A DNA stretch of 64,000 bases from contig JAMYHL010000024.1 of assembly GCA_025531455.1 (NCBI GenBank), forward strand, positions 62,001 to 126,000, given 5' to 3'. The notes beneath the pieces are model-generated. The model was not told the DNA's origin and searched no databases. It worked only from the letters and a program-made list of their open reading frames with translations. The stretch's first letter is position 1; each line of letters starts with the position of its first letter. The position numbers were made by a program, and so were the translations under genes. This document shows positions 36,657 through 48,600 of the stretch, in pieces. This stretch comes from Apiotrichum sp. Y4204 (Eukaryota; Basidiomycota; Tremellomycetes; Trichosporonales; Trichosporonaceae).

Positions 36657-37875
36657 TGCAAAGTTGTCATTTGGTATGCAGGTTTCATGTTGAGATCCAC
36701 TGACATCCCGAAAGTAACACTCACATCACTTACAGTACTGATCAACAGAAGCGTGAGCAAAGAATACCCATTTTCGCAATAAAATGGTCGTCTCGATCAA
36801 ATTCATTGCCAACGAGGTGGCAGTCGCCACGATACGAACAGGCGCGTCACACGTCACTGATGCATGCAACGCTCACACAGGGAACTCCCTCCAGGGTGAA
36901 GCAGTTGAAGCCTTGTCAGAGAACGTGTCGTTTAAGATTATGACAACGTGGGACTTGATATGTATACGTCTCGACGCGACAAACTCGAGCTTCCAGTCAT
37001 TGTTGACGCATTTGTAGCTTTTGTGCTATTTCAACACATGGGGGAGTGGTAAAGTTCGAGATCGCAAGATTTCTTTAGCGCGAAGGTCGCGCTTCAGTTT
37101 ATTTCGTTGGTACATGCTGCGCCGGGAGACGAACGACAAGTGACAAGCAACAGTGATTCTTTGTAATTGTTCCACAGCACCCATGACAGCTAGTCTGGGT
37201 GCACAATCTTCCTGATCCAACATCAAGACTTTGAAGCAAGACCATGGGGACATGGAGATGCAGTAGGACAGCAAGTTAGCAGACATTTAAGCTGAAAGTC
37301 GGGACTGCTCCACAGTAGTTTTGCCAGTCAGAGGAACTCATGCACCTGCCTCGCAGTCAAGCTAGGTGTGATATGTGAGATGGCAGGCGGTCCACGTATT
37401 GCTCCACCGGGGGAGGGTGTGGGTCGTTGTACGCTGAACGCGCAGCTCCCTGTTGAACAATCATGGCGAGCGAGCCGCGTCCAAGCCCCATTTCACGCAA
37501 CATTCCACCCCGCACCAACCTCACGCAACACCTCCAACCTTACAGATATGTCAGAATCCCTCGAAACGGAACTGACCATTTACAGGCAATGCAGCAGCTG
37601 CGAGGCCAACTTCGAAGTTACAGACCGACGGTCACCCATCGGCATTCAAACATACCTCGGTGTTCAGTTTTTCCGAGGATCCCCCGCCCTCCACCCGCCT
37701 CCACTGCTCCTCCACTCGTCCTCCACCACCTCCACCAGATGATGCAAGAGCTATAAGGCTAAGTTCATGTGCAGTTCCCACAGCACTAAGCTTGTGACTC
37801 CCTATTCTCCGACCAGCCAATCCTTTCAGCAGCACTATCTCCAGCGCCCATTCTTCCCTTTCCCACACAGCAGCA
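36657..37875. other. intergenic, 1.2 kb
   Basis: No supported gene. An ATG ORF at 37463-37756 (97 codons) overlaps another open frame and shows no domain; it probably belongs to the leader region of the aldo-keto reductase gene. Confidence 0.55.
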
Positions 37876-38982
37876 ATGACTCAAGTCAAGGTGGTCAAGT
37901 TCCAGGACATCGAGGTCCCAGCGCCAGGTTTTGGGTGAGTTCCGCCGTCTCATCCGAGCTAACCCCAGCGCGATGGGTTTCTCCATGAGCTACGGTGCAG
38001 CGGACGACGACGAGTCGAGGCGTACCCTGGCCAAGGCCGTCGAGCTCGGATGTACGTTTTGGGATACGGCGGTCGTGTATGGTCATGGACACAATGAGTC
38101 GCTCATTGGGGACTTTGTGCAGAAGAATAAGTGCCGGAATAAGGTGTTCATTGCTTCCAAGTGTGGATTCGAGGTCTTTGTGAGTGACTGTCCATGCGAG
38201 TGCTGATGGCAGGTGGAGGGCGCCCAGGGTCTCGGTCAAGTGACCAACAAGCCCGCGCACATCGCCCAGTACATTGAAGGAACGCGCGAGCGCCTCGGAT
38301 CGTACCCTGACCTGTACTATCTCCACCGCATCGACCCCAACACGCCGATCGAAGAGTCCATACCGGCACTGCAGGCTCTCAAGACTGCGGGCAAGTGCAA
38401 GTACATTGGCCTGAGCGAGTGCAGCGCCGCGACGCTGCGCAAGGCGTGTGCGAGTGAGTACTTGGCGAACTGAGCGGGTTCTGTTTCTTACGCCTAGTCG
38501 CACACATCGACGCCCTCCAGATCGAGTACTCGCCGTGGTTTACGGACCACGAGGAGAACGGCCTCATTGACGCGGCGCGTGAGCTCGGCGTAAGCATCAT
38601 TGCGTTCGCGCCACTGGGAAAGGGCATCCTGAGTGGCAAGTACCGCACACCAGAAGATTTCCCCGCCGACGACATCCGCCGCACGATCCCGCGCTTCAGC
38701 GCCGAGAACATGCCACGCAACCTGCGCATCGTCGACGAATTCTCGCGCCTGGCCGAGAAGAAGGGGTGTACCAGCTCGCAGCTCGCGCTCGCCTGGGTTA
38801 TTGCCCAGGGCGCGATCCCCATTCCGGGTACCCGCTCGCCTACCCGTCTAGTCGAGAACTTTGGTGCTGGTGCCGTCGAGCTCACACAAGATGAGCTGGA
38901 CGAGCTCCGTAAGCTTATTGACGAGGCCAAGCCGACTGGTGACAGGTATGCGCCGCATCATCTTGCGATGGTCGGCCACTAG
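37876..38982 (+). CDS. aldo-keto reductase
   Basis: NADPH-dependent aldo/keto reductase of cytosolic TIM-barrel type. Exons 37876-37934, 37969-38179, 38213-38453 and 38498-38982 give 331 aa. The N-terminus reads [20 protein letters not shown] and then AMGFSMSYG. The catalytic tetrad is visible: Asp and Tyr in FWDTAVVYG, Lys in ASKCGFE and His in YYLHRID. The cofactor region includes [17 protein letters not shown] near the C-terminus. Overall it resembles the YakC/pyridoxal-reductase-like AKR group found in fungi and bacteria. Substrate is unknown. The stop is followed by the LURP-like gene 667 nt downstream on the same strand. Confidence 0.93.
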
Positions 38983-39649
38983 GCGGGGATTGTTAGGAAG
39001 TGTCACTAGTGAATGAATACCTCCTTGATGGTTATTTGGGTCAGTGAGATTCTTTGAGGTGTGGCCTGCCGAGTTGTAGTGTCTGTGGCCGTGCAGCAAT
39101 AAGAGAGTGGTGATGCCTTAGCGTTTTGGCCTTTTGGTTTATGGTGATATGCCTCAGGACGATGCCGATCGGCGACGCATCAACGGATCGTCCAGAAGCT
39201 AGAAGGATCATCGAAGGCTGGCACGTTGGCCGTTGTACCGTTGTGCCGTTGTGCCGTTGTGCATTCCGCGCGCCATTCTCATATTCTCCTCGGCGCAGTT
39301 GCGCACCCGTCCCGGCAGGCAGAGATCGGCACACCGGCACACCGGCGTATTTGGAACAATGACATAGGGTTTCACTCCGACCGAGCTCGTCCCTGGCCCC
39401 TGGACCACACCAGGGGTGATCGGGATGATCGTGATCGACGGCAAACCGTGTATTCCCCTCCGAGCAGAGCAAAAGCACAGCGACCCTGAAATTGGACGAC
39501 GCGTGCCACGACACGGGCACCCGGCATACAGCGTACGCAGAAGAACTTGTCCGCCTGGTCAGACTGGCAGCTGTTCAATGCAAGAAGAGTGAGACTTCCA
39601 TCTCAATTGTTGCAACTACACTTCCCACCATCCACACCAGATCTCCACG
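38983..39649. other. intergenic with short tandem repeat
   Basis: 667 nt with no gene. Around 39,230-39,262 the 8-mer GTGCCGTT (first copy GTACCGTT) repeats about four times. Confidence 0.6.
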
Positions 39650-40605
39650 ATGGGCCTCATTCCAACCATGTTCCGCGCGTCGAGCTCCGAGCTCACGCCC
39701 GTAGTGCCCCCCGTCGGCGTGTACCGCGAGCACATTGCGGCCCACCCGGTCTCGCTCGTGTTGCGGGAGAAGGGGTGGAGTATGAGCGGGGTGAGTGAGG
39801 TGGGGGCTGGAGAGGGGCGTGGTGATGGACAGTTGAGCACGGGGCGCAAGCCGCAGGTCGGAGATTTGAGAATGGTCTAACCCCCAGGACGACTTTAGCA
39901 TCAAGGACGCGATCACCGGCAAGCAGATGTACAAGTGCCACGGCAAGGCCATGTCGATGCACGACCGCAAGAGTGTGTTTGGCCGAATGGCTGGAAGGGG
40001 CCGCCAAAGCTAACACGGGCAGAGATCTACGACAACTCGGGCAAGATGCTGTACAACCTTGCGGAGAAGCTCATGTCGCTGCACAAGACGACGGTCGGTG
40101 AGGGGGCACATGGCAAGGAGGTGCTTCGCGTTAAGAAGAGGTGGAGCAGTGAGTGTTGGCGATCTGGGTTGCATGGTTCTAGTCACTGACGCGTACTTTC
40201 TCGGCTTCTCTGTCACCTTTCGTTTCTCTCTGCCCCTGATCACCCATATAGAGGGCTCTAAGCTTAAGGCGACGTTTGTCGACGCGGACGACAAGGAGCA
40301 CACAGTCGAGCTGCGCGGCGACATGTGGGGCACGACGGCCAACATTCACCTGAGCAGCACGGGGGCGTGCCTCGCGCACATCTCGCGCAAGCTCATCAGC
40401 GTCAAGGATGCCGTGACGGACAAGCAGACTGTGAGTGGAGGATTATTTCGCATTGCTCCGGGTTGGATGCTGTGGCTTTGTCGACTTCAGCAGTCAAGCT
40501 TACCCACAGTACACTGTTATGATTGCGCCTGGCGTCGACTCGTCCCTCATCGCTGCCATCTGCATCTGCTTCGACGAGGCCGAGAACGAGGAGGAGGACA
40601 AGTAA
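39650..40605 (+). CDS. LURP-one-related / Tubby C-terminal-like protein
   Basis: Five exons, 39650-39790, 39888-39972, 40023-40148, 40252-40430 and 40510-40605, give 208 aa. The fold is suggested by the conserved order: SLVLREKGWSMSGDDFSIKD, AITGKQMYKCHGKA, IYDNSGKMLYNLAEKLMSLH, VLRVKKRWSKGSKLKATFVD, LRGDMWGTTANIHLS, and a final hydrophobic strand YTVMIAPGVDSSLIAAICIC before an acidic tail (EAENEEEDK). This matches the LURP-one-related (DUF567) family of the Tubby-like superfamily, whose beta-barrel encloses a hydrophobic C-terminal helix. Plant members are linked to defence and scramblase-like relatives to membranes. Function in fungi is not established. Confidence 0.88.
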
Positions 40606-41515
40606 TTTAGCTCGAACCTCTGCAGATTGAACGCACGCACACGATAGTTATGTAGTTATGCCCATTCATGATGACATGCTAGTTCTGCCTTGATTCAAGT
40701 GTTGCCTCTCAAGTGCGAGATGCCGGGGATGCCTTGCGGTGTCCGCGGAAGGGAGCAAGCATCGGCTGGCAGAGTCTTGCGGCCATTCACAGCAAACGGT
40801 GCTCGGTGTAGGAAAGCAGGCATGCAAATTAATGCAATAGTTGAGCTACGAAAGTCCGTCGAACTGTACAGAACGGCCTGCAGCCTCCATCACGAGTGAA
40901 GTCATCCGGAGCTCAACTTCGCCAACTCGACTACTCCAGTAACGCACCCGCCACCCATCGGCGCTAGTCTCCCTCTTCACGATCCGACACTCCAAGTATG
41001 CGGTGTGCTAGCCAAGTGGGCATCGACAGCTGCAACAGTGTACGAGACCGACAGTCCGACACGCACCGAGTACTCTCCTATACTAGACACTGGGAGGGGG
41101 GAGGGGGTTGGCTGCAGACGACCTTACCTTCTTGCTACCCGGCCCATTCTGACTTTTTTCCATCATGCATGCAGCAGGGTACAGTACCAGGGTGTAGATC
41201 CGGGGATCCGGGGAAATTCCGGAGATGCCCGATCACTCCTGGGCCGAAGCGCAAAAGCAAAAAGCTACATGACGCCCCCAGGATCTCTGCAATCCCTGGT
41301 TTAAACAATGATGTGGCATTATACAGTATCAGGTGTCCGATCCGGAAAGGCGTGCCTGAGGCCCTTTCCGTTGCCATGATCTCATTGCTCCCATGCCAAG
41401 TCGCATGTCCTCGTATCTCGGCTCGCGGGGCGGTAACGACATCAACACCGACGACCGACATCGCCATCGTTCTCAACACCACACACTCTCTGATCCTCTG
41501 AACATAACAAACATA
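40606..41515. other. intergenic, 910 nt
   Basis: No supported gene. Open frames at 40,998-41,501 overlap in two frames and are not coding-like. The final part is the HIT gene promoter. Confidence 0.6.
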
Positions 41516-42372
41516 ATGGCCACCAAGTCGCTCGCTTCCTGCATCTTCTGCAAGATCATCAAGGGTGTGTGCACGGGAGCATGAGCACGGGAGGCACAAT
41601 GACAAGTGGGGGGCAGGCGGAGCTGGTGTATCGCGTTTACTGACGTCCAGGTGAGATTCCCTGCTTCAAGCTCCTTGAGACGGACACGATGCTTGCCTTT
41701 ATGGACATCGGGCCCATTGCCAAGGGACATTGTCTTGTCATCCCCAAGTGTAAGTAGCGGTCTGCCCAGTTGTAGTCGTTGTCGTCAGGCTGGCTACCTG
41801 TGTCGAGGAAGGGAAGGCATCAATGTCCAGACCATGCCCTTGTTGGCACCTCCTCTCATCCCCTGGATCTCCCCATCTACGTCAACCTTTCTGTCCTTCT
41901 CTGGTGCTCACCGCAGTCCACGCCGAGAAGCTCACGGACCTGCCGGACGAGTACATGACGGACATCCTCCCCGCGCTGAAGAAGCTTGCGGTCGCGTACG
42001 GCGCCGAGAACTACAACATTCTCCAGAACAACGGCAAGATCGCGCACCAGGAGGTCCCGCACTACCACGCGCACTACATCCCGAAGCCGGAGGCCGGCGA
42101 CAAGGCCGGTCTGGTTGTTGGGTGGCCTAGTGAGTTTGGTGGACTCGAGTTAAGAAGTTTGGGTGACAACTCAATATTAACACTACAGCCCAGGGTGTGA
42201 GTTTCCCCGTCTTTCGCTTTCTCAAAGCTCGTGGCGATGGAGATGTGCCTGGTCCGGCAATCTCGCATGCTTCGCCACTTTCCTCAATGCTGACATATGC
42301 TGACAACAGCTCTCGATGGACGATGTCAAGGCCACCTACGAGGAGGTCAAGAAGAAGATCGACTCGGCGTAA
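41516..42372 (+). CDS. HNT1: HIT-family nucleotide phosphoramidase (Hnt1-like), with 8-nt microexon
   Basis: Histidine-triad hydrolase of the HINT branch, acting on adenosine phosphoramidates. Exons are 41516-41564, 41651-41749, 41917-42129, 42189-42196 and 42310-42372 (143 aa). The N-terminus is MATKSLASCIFCKIIKGEIP, with the CxxC pair of HINT proteins, followed by CFKLLETDTMLAFMDIGPIA and then KGHCLVIPKFHAEKLTDLPD. The triad is VPHYHAHYIP; the second His of HxHxH is the nucleophile in the family. The C-terminus is MDDVKATYEEVKKKIDSA. Only with the 8-nt exon (CCCAGGGT, adding TQG) does the frame stay open, and its flanks are a regular CTACAG acceptor and GTGAGT donor. Family call is very strong; the microexon is a prediction. 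Confidence 0.93.
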
Positions 42373-42901
42373 GCAAAATGTGGATAGAAGCAGTAAAAAG
42401 AATGCAGGTGGTCTTGAAATGTACGCCGCTGCGTTGGGTGTGGTAGTGCGTGCGTCGAAGAGGGCGACGTTGACGATGGCTGCGATACTCTCAATTGTTT
42501 TTAACAGACTGGCTACTCGTGGCGAACTGATCGACTGACTGTGCCCGCATCGAAAAGCAATCGATTATAGCGCTGACCAGGAAGCATGGCAATCATTTTG
42601 CAACACGTCTGCACTTGTGCTCATCGAAGACATCTACACGAAGTACCGTGTCCATGTCTTTCAATCCCACTTGCTTGAGCTGGTAGTCAAGCTGGCCAGT
42701 ATCACAAAGTCAGTATCGAAGCCAACATCTCTAATATCTAAGATTTGCGCCTGCTCTGATAGTGCTGAGAACTGGAACTGTGACATAGAATATTACAATG
42801 AAGTGTGGGGTATGCTACGGAAACGGAAACTGCGATGTGTTTTTACTCTACTTGTACTGGTGACTCTTTTCACTCTACTCGTTCAACTCTCGTGTACAGT
42901 T
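42373..42901. other. convergent 3' flanks
   Basis: 529 nt, relatively AT-rich, between the convergent HIT and BAG-domain genes. No gene or repeat is evident. Confidence 0.65.
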
Positions 42902-45160
42902 TTAGATGAGCTCGTAGCCCTCAGTCTCCGAATCGGAGGTGGAAGTGGTGCGCTCGTCCTCGTCGTCGCTCTCGCCACGCTCGCGGCGAGCACGCACCTC
43001 GGCCCAGCGGCGGTCGCGGCGTGCCTCAAGCGCCGCCAGAGCCTTGTTGATGCGCCCGACGAGGTCCTTCCTGCGCTTGCGGATGACGCGGTCGCCGTCA
43101 GAGAGCACACCGTCACACGCGAGTATGAGCTGCAGGAGCGCGTGCGCCTGAGCGTGGTACGGCGTGTTGTGGCGGTTGAAGAGGAGAGGCGGCTGCGAGC
43201 CGTCAGGAGTAGACTTGGCGAATCCGAGGTTGGGCGGGAAGGTGAAGTTGTCGGTGAGCTCCTTGAGCTGCTTGTCGATGTCGTCAAGCTTGGCGAGCGA
43301 AGCCTTGCGCTCGGGAGACACCTGCTCGGGAGCGCCGGCGTCCTTGGGCTTGGGCGCGCGGGCCTTGCGCTCGCGCTGGTTGCGGCGCTTCTTGCTGCAG
43401 GGCTTCGCGCACGGCTTGCCAGAGTTGCACTTCGCCTTGGTGGCGTCGTCGCACGCGCACGTGTCGTCGTTGCAAGGCTTGTCGGCGTCCTCCTCGTTGA
43501 GCGCGTTCATCGCTGTCTCAACATTGGCAAGGATGTCGCGCAGCTGCGGCGGCATCTTGCTGTGGTGGTCAAGCGTTGAAGTGAAGGGGGTGTTCTTGTG
43601 CTCGCGCTCATGGGCGGGCGGGCCGGCGGAGATAAACTCGGGCGCGTGGTCCGCAGCGACCTCAGGCGAAGGTGGGGCGGGAATGTCCTCCTCGGGCTTC
43701 TCGTCCTTAGTTGCAGGGGTAGGCTCGGCGTGCGGCTCGGCACGAACAACGGGGGCAGTGTCCTCAGCCTCGGGTGCGGCAGGATGAGGCTCCTTGGCCT
43801 CGGGGGACTTGGGGCCGTCGAGTTTGATGAACTCGGGGACGTGGGGCTCGGTCGCGGGCTCCTTGGACTCCTTCTTGGACTCTTTGGACTCCTCGGACTT
43901 CTTAGGGACGGAAGAGGCGGACTCGATGCCCTCGGTGGGGGCATCCTCGTCGGGAACAAACTCGAGGCCGTAGCGCTGAAGAATGTCGTTGAGGTTGACG
44001 ACAGCGTCGCCGACAACCTTGCCCGCACCACCGGTCTCGCCCTCACCGGCCGGGTCGACCTGGAGTCCGAGGAAGGCGTTGAGGAGCTGGTTGAGCTCGG
44101 GCGGGAGCTCGCCCTGCGAGGGAGTGGGGGCGGGCACGAACGGCTTGGCCTCGGGGTTGAGCGGGACCTCTGGCGGGTCGGCGGCGTCGTCTGCGGGAGC
44201 GGGAGTGGCGTCTACCTTCTTGGGCTCGGGCTGGTCGGACTTGGGCTTGGGCTCGGACTTGGTCTCAGTCTTCTTGGGCTCAGGCTTGGACTCGAGCTTG
44301 GCCTCGTTCTTGGGCTTCTCGACCTCAACTGCAGCCTTGGCGAGACGCTCGACAGCGGCGGTGTCCTCCTTGGACTCGGAAGCGGCGGTGGCGGGGGCGG
44401 ACTTGGCCGGAGCAGCCTCAGCGGACGGAGCCTTCGCGCGAGTAGGGACGTTGGCGGCCTGCTCGGCACGGAGCGCGGCAATGTCCTCCTTGGCGACGTT
44501 GAATCCGAAGAGCGAGCCGAGGAGCTGGTTAATGCCCTCAAAGTCGATCTCCTCAGAATCGGAGTCCTCCTCCTCGGGGGCCTGGCGAGTCTCGGGCTCG
44601 GGGGCGGGCTTGGCGACAACCTCGGGCTGGGCAAACTGTGGCACAACGAGCGCGGGCGAAGCAGAAGCAGAAGCAGAAGCAGAAGCAGGGGCGATACGGC
44701 AGCACTGCGCCTGTCCGCACCTGTCGCGGCCCTGCTGGCGGTACTGCTTCATGGCGGACTGGTATGCGCGGGCGGCGTTTGCCTGGCGCTCGCGCTCGGC
44801 GTCAATGGCGCGCGCGATGGCTTCCTGGCGGCGCTGCTCGAGAGCGAGGGCGAGGGCCTCTTCGCGGGCGCGCTCGCGCTCGAGCGTCTCGCGGATAGCC
44901 CTTTCGCGGCGGGCAGCAGCAACAAGAGCGGCTTGCTGCTCGGCGGCGGCGCGGACGGCGGCCTGGTGCCTCTGTGCGGCGGCGGCGCGCTGGCGCGCCT
45001 CGAGGGCCGCGGCGGCCTCGGCGGCTTCACGGCGGCGCTGGACGGAACGGAGGTAGGCGAGCGCAGTGCGTTCCTCGTCAGCGAGGTCGGCGACTGTCGG
45101 GTGCGGCTGCTGCTGGGCGCGCTGCTGCTGGATGAAGAAGGGGTGGCCGTAGAAGGACAT
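42902..45160 (-). CDS. BAG-domain protein with Cys-rich insert
   Basis: Single-exon 752-aa protein. Residues 40-150 form a long Ala/Arg/Glu-rich coiled coil. A Ser-Ala repeat (SASASASAS) follows near residue 160. The middle is a disordered Lys/Glu/Pro/Ser region. Two related short motifs, INQLLGSLFGFNV near residue 215 and LNQLLNAFLGLQV near residue 350, may be repeated helical docking peptides. A Cys-rich patch CNDDTCACDD...CNSGKPCAKPC lies at about residues 563-590. The C-terminal BAG domain (about residues 615-715) contains KLDDIDKQLKELTDNF and ALLQLILACDGVLSDGD, then IRKRRKDLVGRINKAL. BAG domains bind the Hsp70 ATPase domain and promote nucleotide release. A 549-codon ORF runs antisense across it and is a composition artefact. 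Confidence 0.87.
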   Translation of the reverse strand: MSFYGHPFFIQQQRAQQQPHPTVADLADEERTALAYLRSVQRRREAAEAAAALEARQRAAAAQRHQAAVRAAAEQQAALVAAARRERAIRETLERERAREEALALALEQRRQEAIARAIDAERERQANAARAYQSAMKQYRQQGRDRCGQAQCCRIAPASASASASASPALVVPQFAQPEVVAKPAPEPETRQAPEEEDSDSEEIDFEGINQLLGSLFGFNVAKEDIAALRAEQAANVPTRAKAPSAEAAPAKSAPATAASESKEDTAAVERLAKAAVEVEKPKNEAKLESKPEPKKTETKSEPKPKSDQPEPKKVDATPAPADDAADPPEVPLNPEAKPFVPAPTPSQGELPPELNQLLNAFLGLQVDPAGEGETGGAGKVVGDAVVNLNDILQRYGLEFVPDEDAPTEGIESASSVPKKSEESKESKKESKEPATEPHVPEFIKLDGPKSPEAKEPHPAAPEAEDTAPVVRAEPHAEPTPATKDEKPEEDIPAPPSPEVAADHAPEFISAGPPAHEREHKNTPFTSTLDHHSKMPPQLRDILANVETAMNALNEEDADKPCNDDTCACDDATKAKCNSGKPCAKPCSKKRRNQRERKARAPKPKDAGAPEQVSPERKASLAKLDDIDKQLKELTDNFTFPPNLGFAKSTPDGSQPPLLFNRHNTPYHAQAHALLQLILACDGVLSDGDRVIRKRRKDLVGRINKALAALEARRDRRWAEVRARRERGESDDEDERTTSTSDSETEGYELI

Positions 45161-45654
45161 GGTTGCTACGGAGTGTGTAGGGGTTGGGTTGGTAAAGTGT
45201 TGATGATGGGGACAAGTTGGTCTTCTGACGAGAGGTTCTTATACTAGTTTTGCATGAGAAGAACTCTACATCCTGTGTCGTGCTCTGCATGGTTCTAGTT
45301 GCTCGTGCGCTTGCTCAGCGAGCACGCCAACGCAACGCCGAGGGCGTAGATGGTTGTAGAATGTGGGACATTGTTACACAAAAGGATAGCTGGAGAACGA
45401 CAAAGAACGAACGTCATCCCCGTCGGCGCCGCTTCAGGGACATTTGGGGGCCCAGGCACCATCGGGCGGCCTGGGTGGCACAACGCACAATGGCGGCCAA
45501 GCGCGCCCCGCCACACCCGTGCCTCTTGCCACGTGGCCCCCTTCTCGAACCCTCCACAGCGTGCTCGACTGGGCGAAAATGCACTAGCATCCACCAGCAC
45601 ATTCCACCACCACTGAGGAATACATACATAGATGTTGCTATGATTTATGACTGA
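45161..45654. other. BAG promoter and TBC 3' flank
   Basis: 494 nt between two minus-strand genes. It holds the BAG gene promoter on its left and the TBC gene terminator on its right. No gene is supported. Confidence 0.6.
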
Positions 45655-48600
45655 TCATCCATTCACGCCGAGCGGGTCGACGCCGACGGCCTCGCTGCCC
45701 GACGCTGACGCCGAGCCCGAGGCAGAGGCTGAGTTGGGGGAGGTGCCAGATGCTGACAGCGGGCCGGTGGAGACACGCCACGCGGACCGCCGCCGCTCGT
45801 GCCCCTGCCCACCGTGACGCGACGTAGGCATCGACCCCACATCGAGGCCTGCTAATGGATCTGCTGATCCAGAAGTCGTACTTGGGCGCCAGGATGGCAC
45901 ACTCTGGATGGGTGTGGTCTTCGGCGGCTGAATCGCAACGGGACCCCCCAGCGCCGCTGACGCGTTGGCGGCACTGTGCTTGTTGTTGCCAGCACTGTGT
46001 CGCTTGGCAGCTATTGTATTGGGTTCGCCATTGTTGCTCTCTGTTGCGGAATGTGGAGCCCCGGTGTTACTGGGCGAGATGGCGCGCGCTAGCGCCAGCG
46101 CGCTCGGAAGGGCGGTGACACTTGGCCGCGGAGAGTGCAGACGCGTCGCGGCCACGCGCGGGATGGGCTTCTCTGGGGGCGGTGGCGGGTCGTCGTGGAG
46201 CTCCACTTCGTGTGCCGACATCGGCACGCTCAGCGGCTCGGACGTTGCTGTTGTCGGTGATGGCGAGCTGGGAACGTCTGGCCGTGCGGTTGCCGGACCA
46301 GACGGGATATTCGCTGAGGCAGGTACGATGGGGATAGGAAGGGGAATGTCGCGTGTGCGGCCGACGCCCTTCGGCGTCTCCTGCACTGTCTTCCTCCCCT
46401 GCGAGGCACTCTCATACGCGGGGTGTGTTGGTGTCTTGAGCATTATAACCGGGGCCACTTCGTCAATCGGGGTAGCGGCCGACGACGCTTGGGACCGCGA
46501 GGAGTCAAGGTCGTCGTTCCACGCCCAGTCCCGCACCATCTCGTCCACATCTTTGCCAGCCGCTTCGAGGAGGGTATCCCGCACGCGGTCCAAGCCCGTC
46601 CACGCCTCGGCTGACCGCTCCCCACCCGAACCCTCCTCCTTGATTGTCTCCATCCAGTGTGACATTGCCTTGCCCATCGTCAGGAGCGCAAGCCGCATCT
46701 CCGCCATCTGCCGCTCGGCGTCGAGCATCGAGGTGATGGAGATATTGCTCGACGACGTCGGCAACTGTGACGCCCGATTTGGTAGCCCGGCTGGCGTGAA
46801 AGGGTTGGAGGGCGGGCCGGAGAAGGTTTCCCTCTGGGGAGTGGGCGAGAACGACGGCAGGAAGGCGTACGCTGATGACGCGTCGGGGAGGTTACTCTGA
46901 GAATTATCAGAAAAGGAGTCGCCGTACTGTACCCACCCGGAGATCGTTCACTGTCGACATGAAGGCCTTATCTAAACCGGCCTTCTGCGCACGCTCGAAT
47001 AAACCCGCCGCGAGGCCGCTCACGCCCGCCCGTGTCCGGTCGCGCGACGAGTGGGGTCTTGGGGACGGTGTTCCTCCAGGACGCCATGCTGTCGGGCTGT
47101 CGTGATCGATGGCTATGCGGTTGCGGTCCGTCGCTTTGACGCCGAGTAGATCCTGGTTCTGGATCACGATCGTGACGCCTGCGGTGGGCGAGACGTCGTG
47201 CCGCAGAAAATTTGCCTGTGAAAGGATCAAGGACGGGTTAAAGGGATATGTGTCGCTCGGCGCGGGATAGTGGAGAAGATGGGTAAGAATCGAGCCGTAA
47301 TCGGCCTCGATCACTAGTTGTCAGTCGTGTAACGCGGCAACACTCACGTTCATTCCGGATCAGCAAGAGCATGGCCACACAAACAAAGTCAAGAATACCG
47401 AGATTCGGATCCTCCGCAAACATGCCGTCCCATAGGCGCAGAGCCATCGGGAACGGCAGCTCGCGTGTGAGGATCAGCCGCAACCACCGGCTGTTGTCAG
47501 CGCCGCCAGTCGTATCACGTACATGGCCCAGATCTGAGCCTCGACTCCCTCGCTCTCCAGCCGTTCCCATAGCTGAGGATCTATCTTCCGCAGAAGCTGC
47601 CCGTGGATGTGATTACATCGTGCGATGATGGGCGCCTGTACCGTCCCTGTCTGCAGCTGTCCCAGTTGCCCTCGTGTCTGTGGTTAGCCGTCAGCGGTAC
47701 AACTCTTTCTCACCTGAACCTCCTCCGCGCGCCACTCGTAGAATGCCTTGGCCGGCCGCATAAGTTCCTGAAAGAGCCCGAACGCATCGTGCTCGATAAA
47801 CTCTCGGTCGAGCGTGGCGATCATCGCATCTGCGATTCCAGGTGGTGGCGGCGCGCGCGGTAGGGGTGACATTGGCGATTGGACCGGTTGTGGATTTGGC
47901 TTACTCGCATTGAGCGAATCGCGGTCAGTGACCATGAGGCACACGGCGCACAGCTCGTGCATTCCCTATGTGTCAGTGATCGGTGGCAATGTCCAACCAG
48001 GACCAGAGTCGCCACACACTCCTCGCAACTCACTTGCCGGTATCCCACATCGGGGTGGAGGACGGAGAATATGAACAGCATCGTGACGAGCGACCGGCGC
48101 ACGCGTTCGAGGGTGAAGTACGGAATGTCGGGGAAAGTGCGGTCCACGTCCTGTCTAATGGTTTCTCGCAGCTCGAGGTGGCCAAACCACGTCTTCCACG
48201 GCGAGTCGCCATCAAGCGACAGCGGGTCCCATCCGGTGCCATTCCGCAATGAGGTCGAGGACGCGTACCCTTCTCCGCCGGTACAATCTGCTGCCCACCG
48301 CCCATCTGGCGCGACGAGGAAGCGTGCGCGGAGATCACTGTACGCCTGTCGACTAGCTGCTAATGACGGCGGGAAGAGGTCGAGCGACCGCGGCGGCGGC
48401 AACAGGCCGAGATAGAACTGCAAGTCAGGTCTCATCACCGGTTTCTCCCTACCCGCCAGTACACTGATCTGAGGAGGATGCCGCCGTCCTCGTCTGGCGC
48501 GCCGAGGCCAGCAGCGGCTGTCGCCTTGAGGTTTGCGAGCGAGAGCAGCGGGTCCGAGAACAGCGAGTACCACGCCGAGCTGCGCGTCAGACGTCAGATC

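Noticed and set aside
37463..37756. 97-codon ATG ORF (MASEPRPSP...) before the aldo-keto reductase
   Set aside because: It overlaps another open frame of similar length, has no domain, and lies where a leader is expected.
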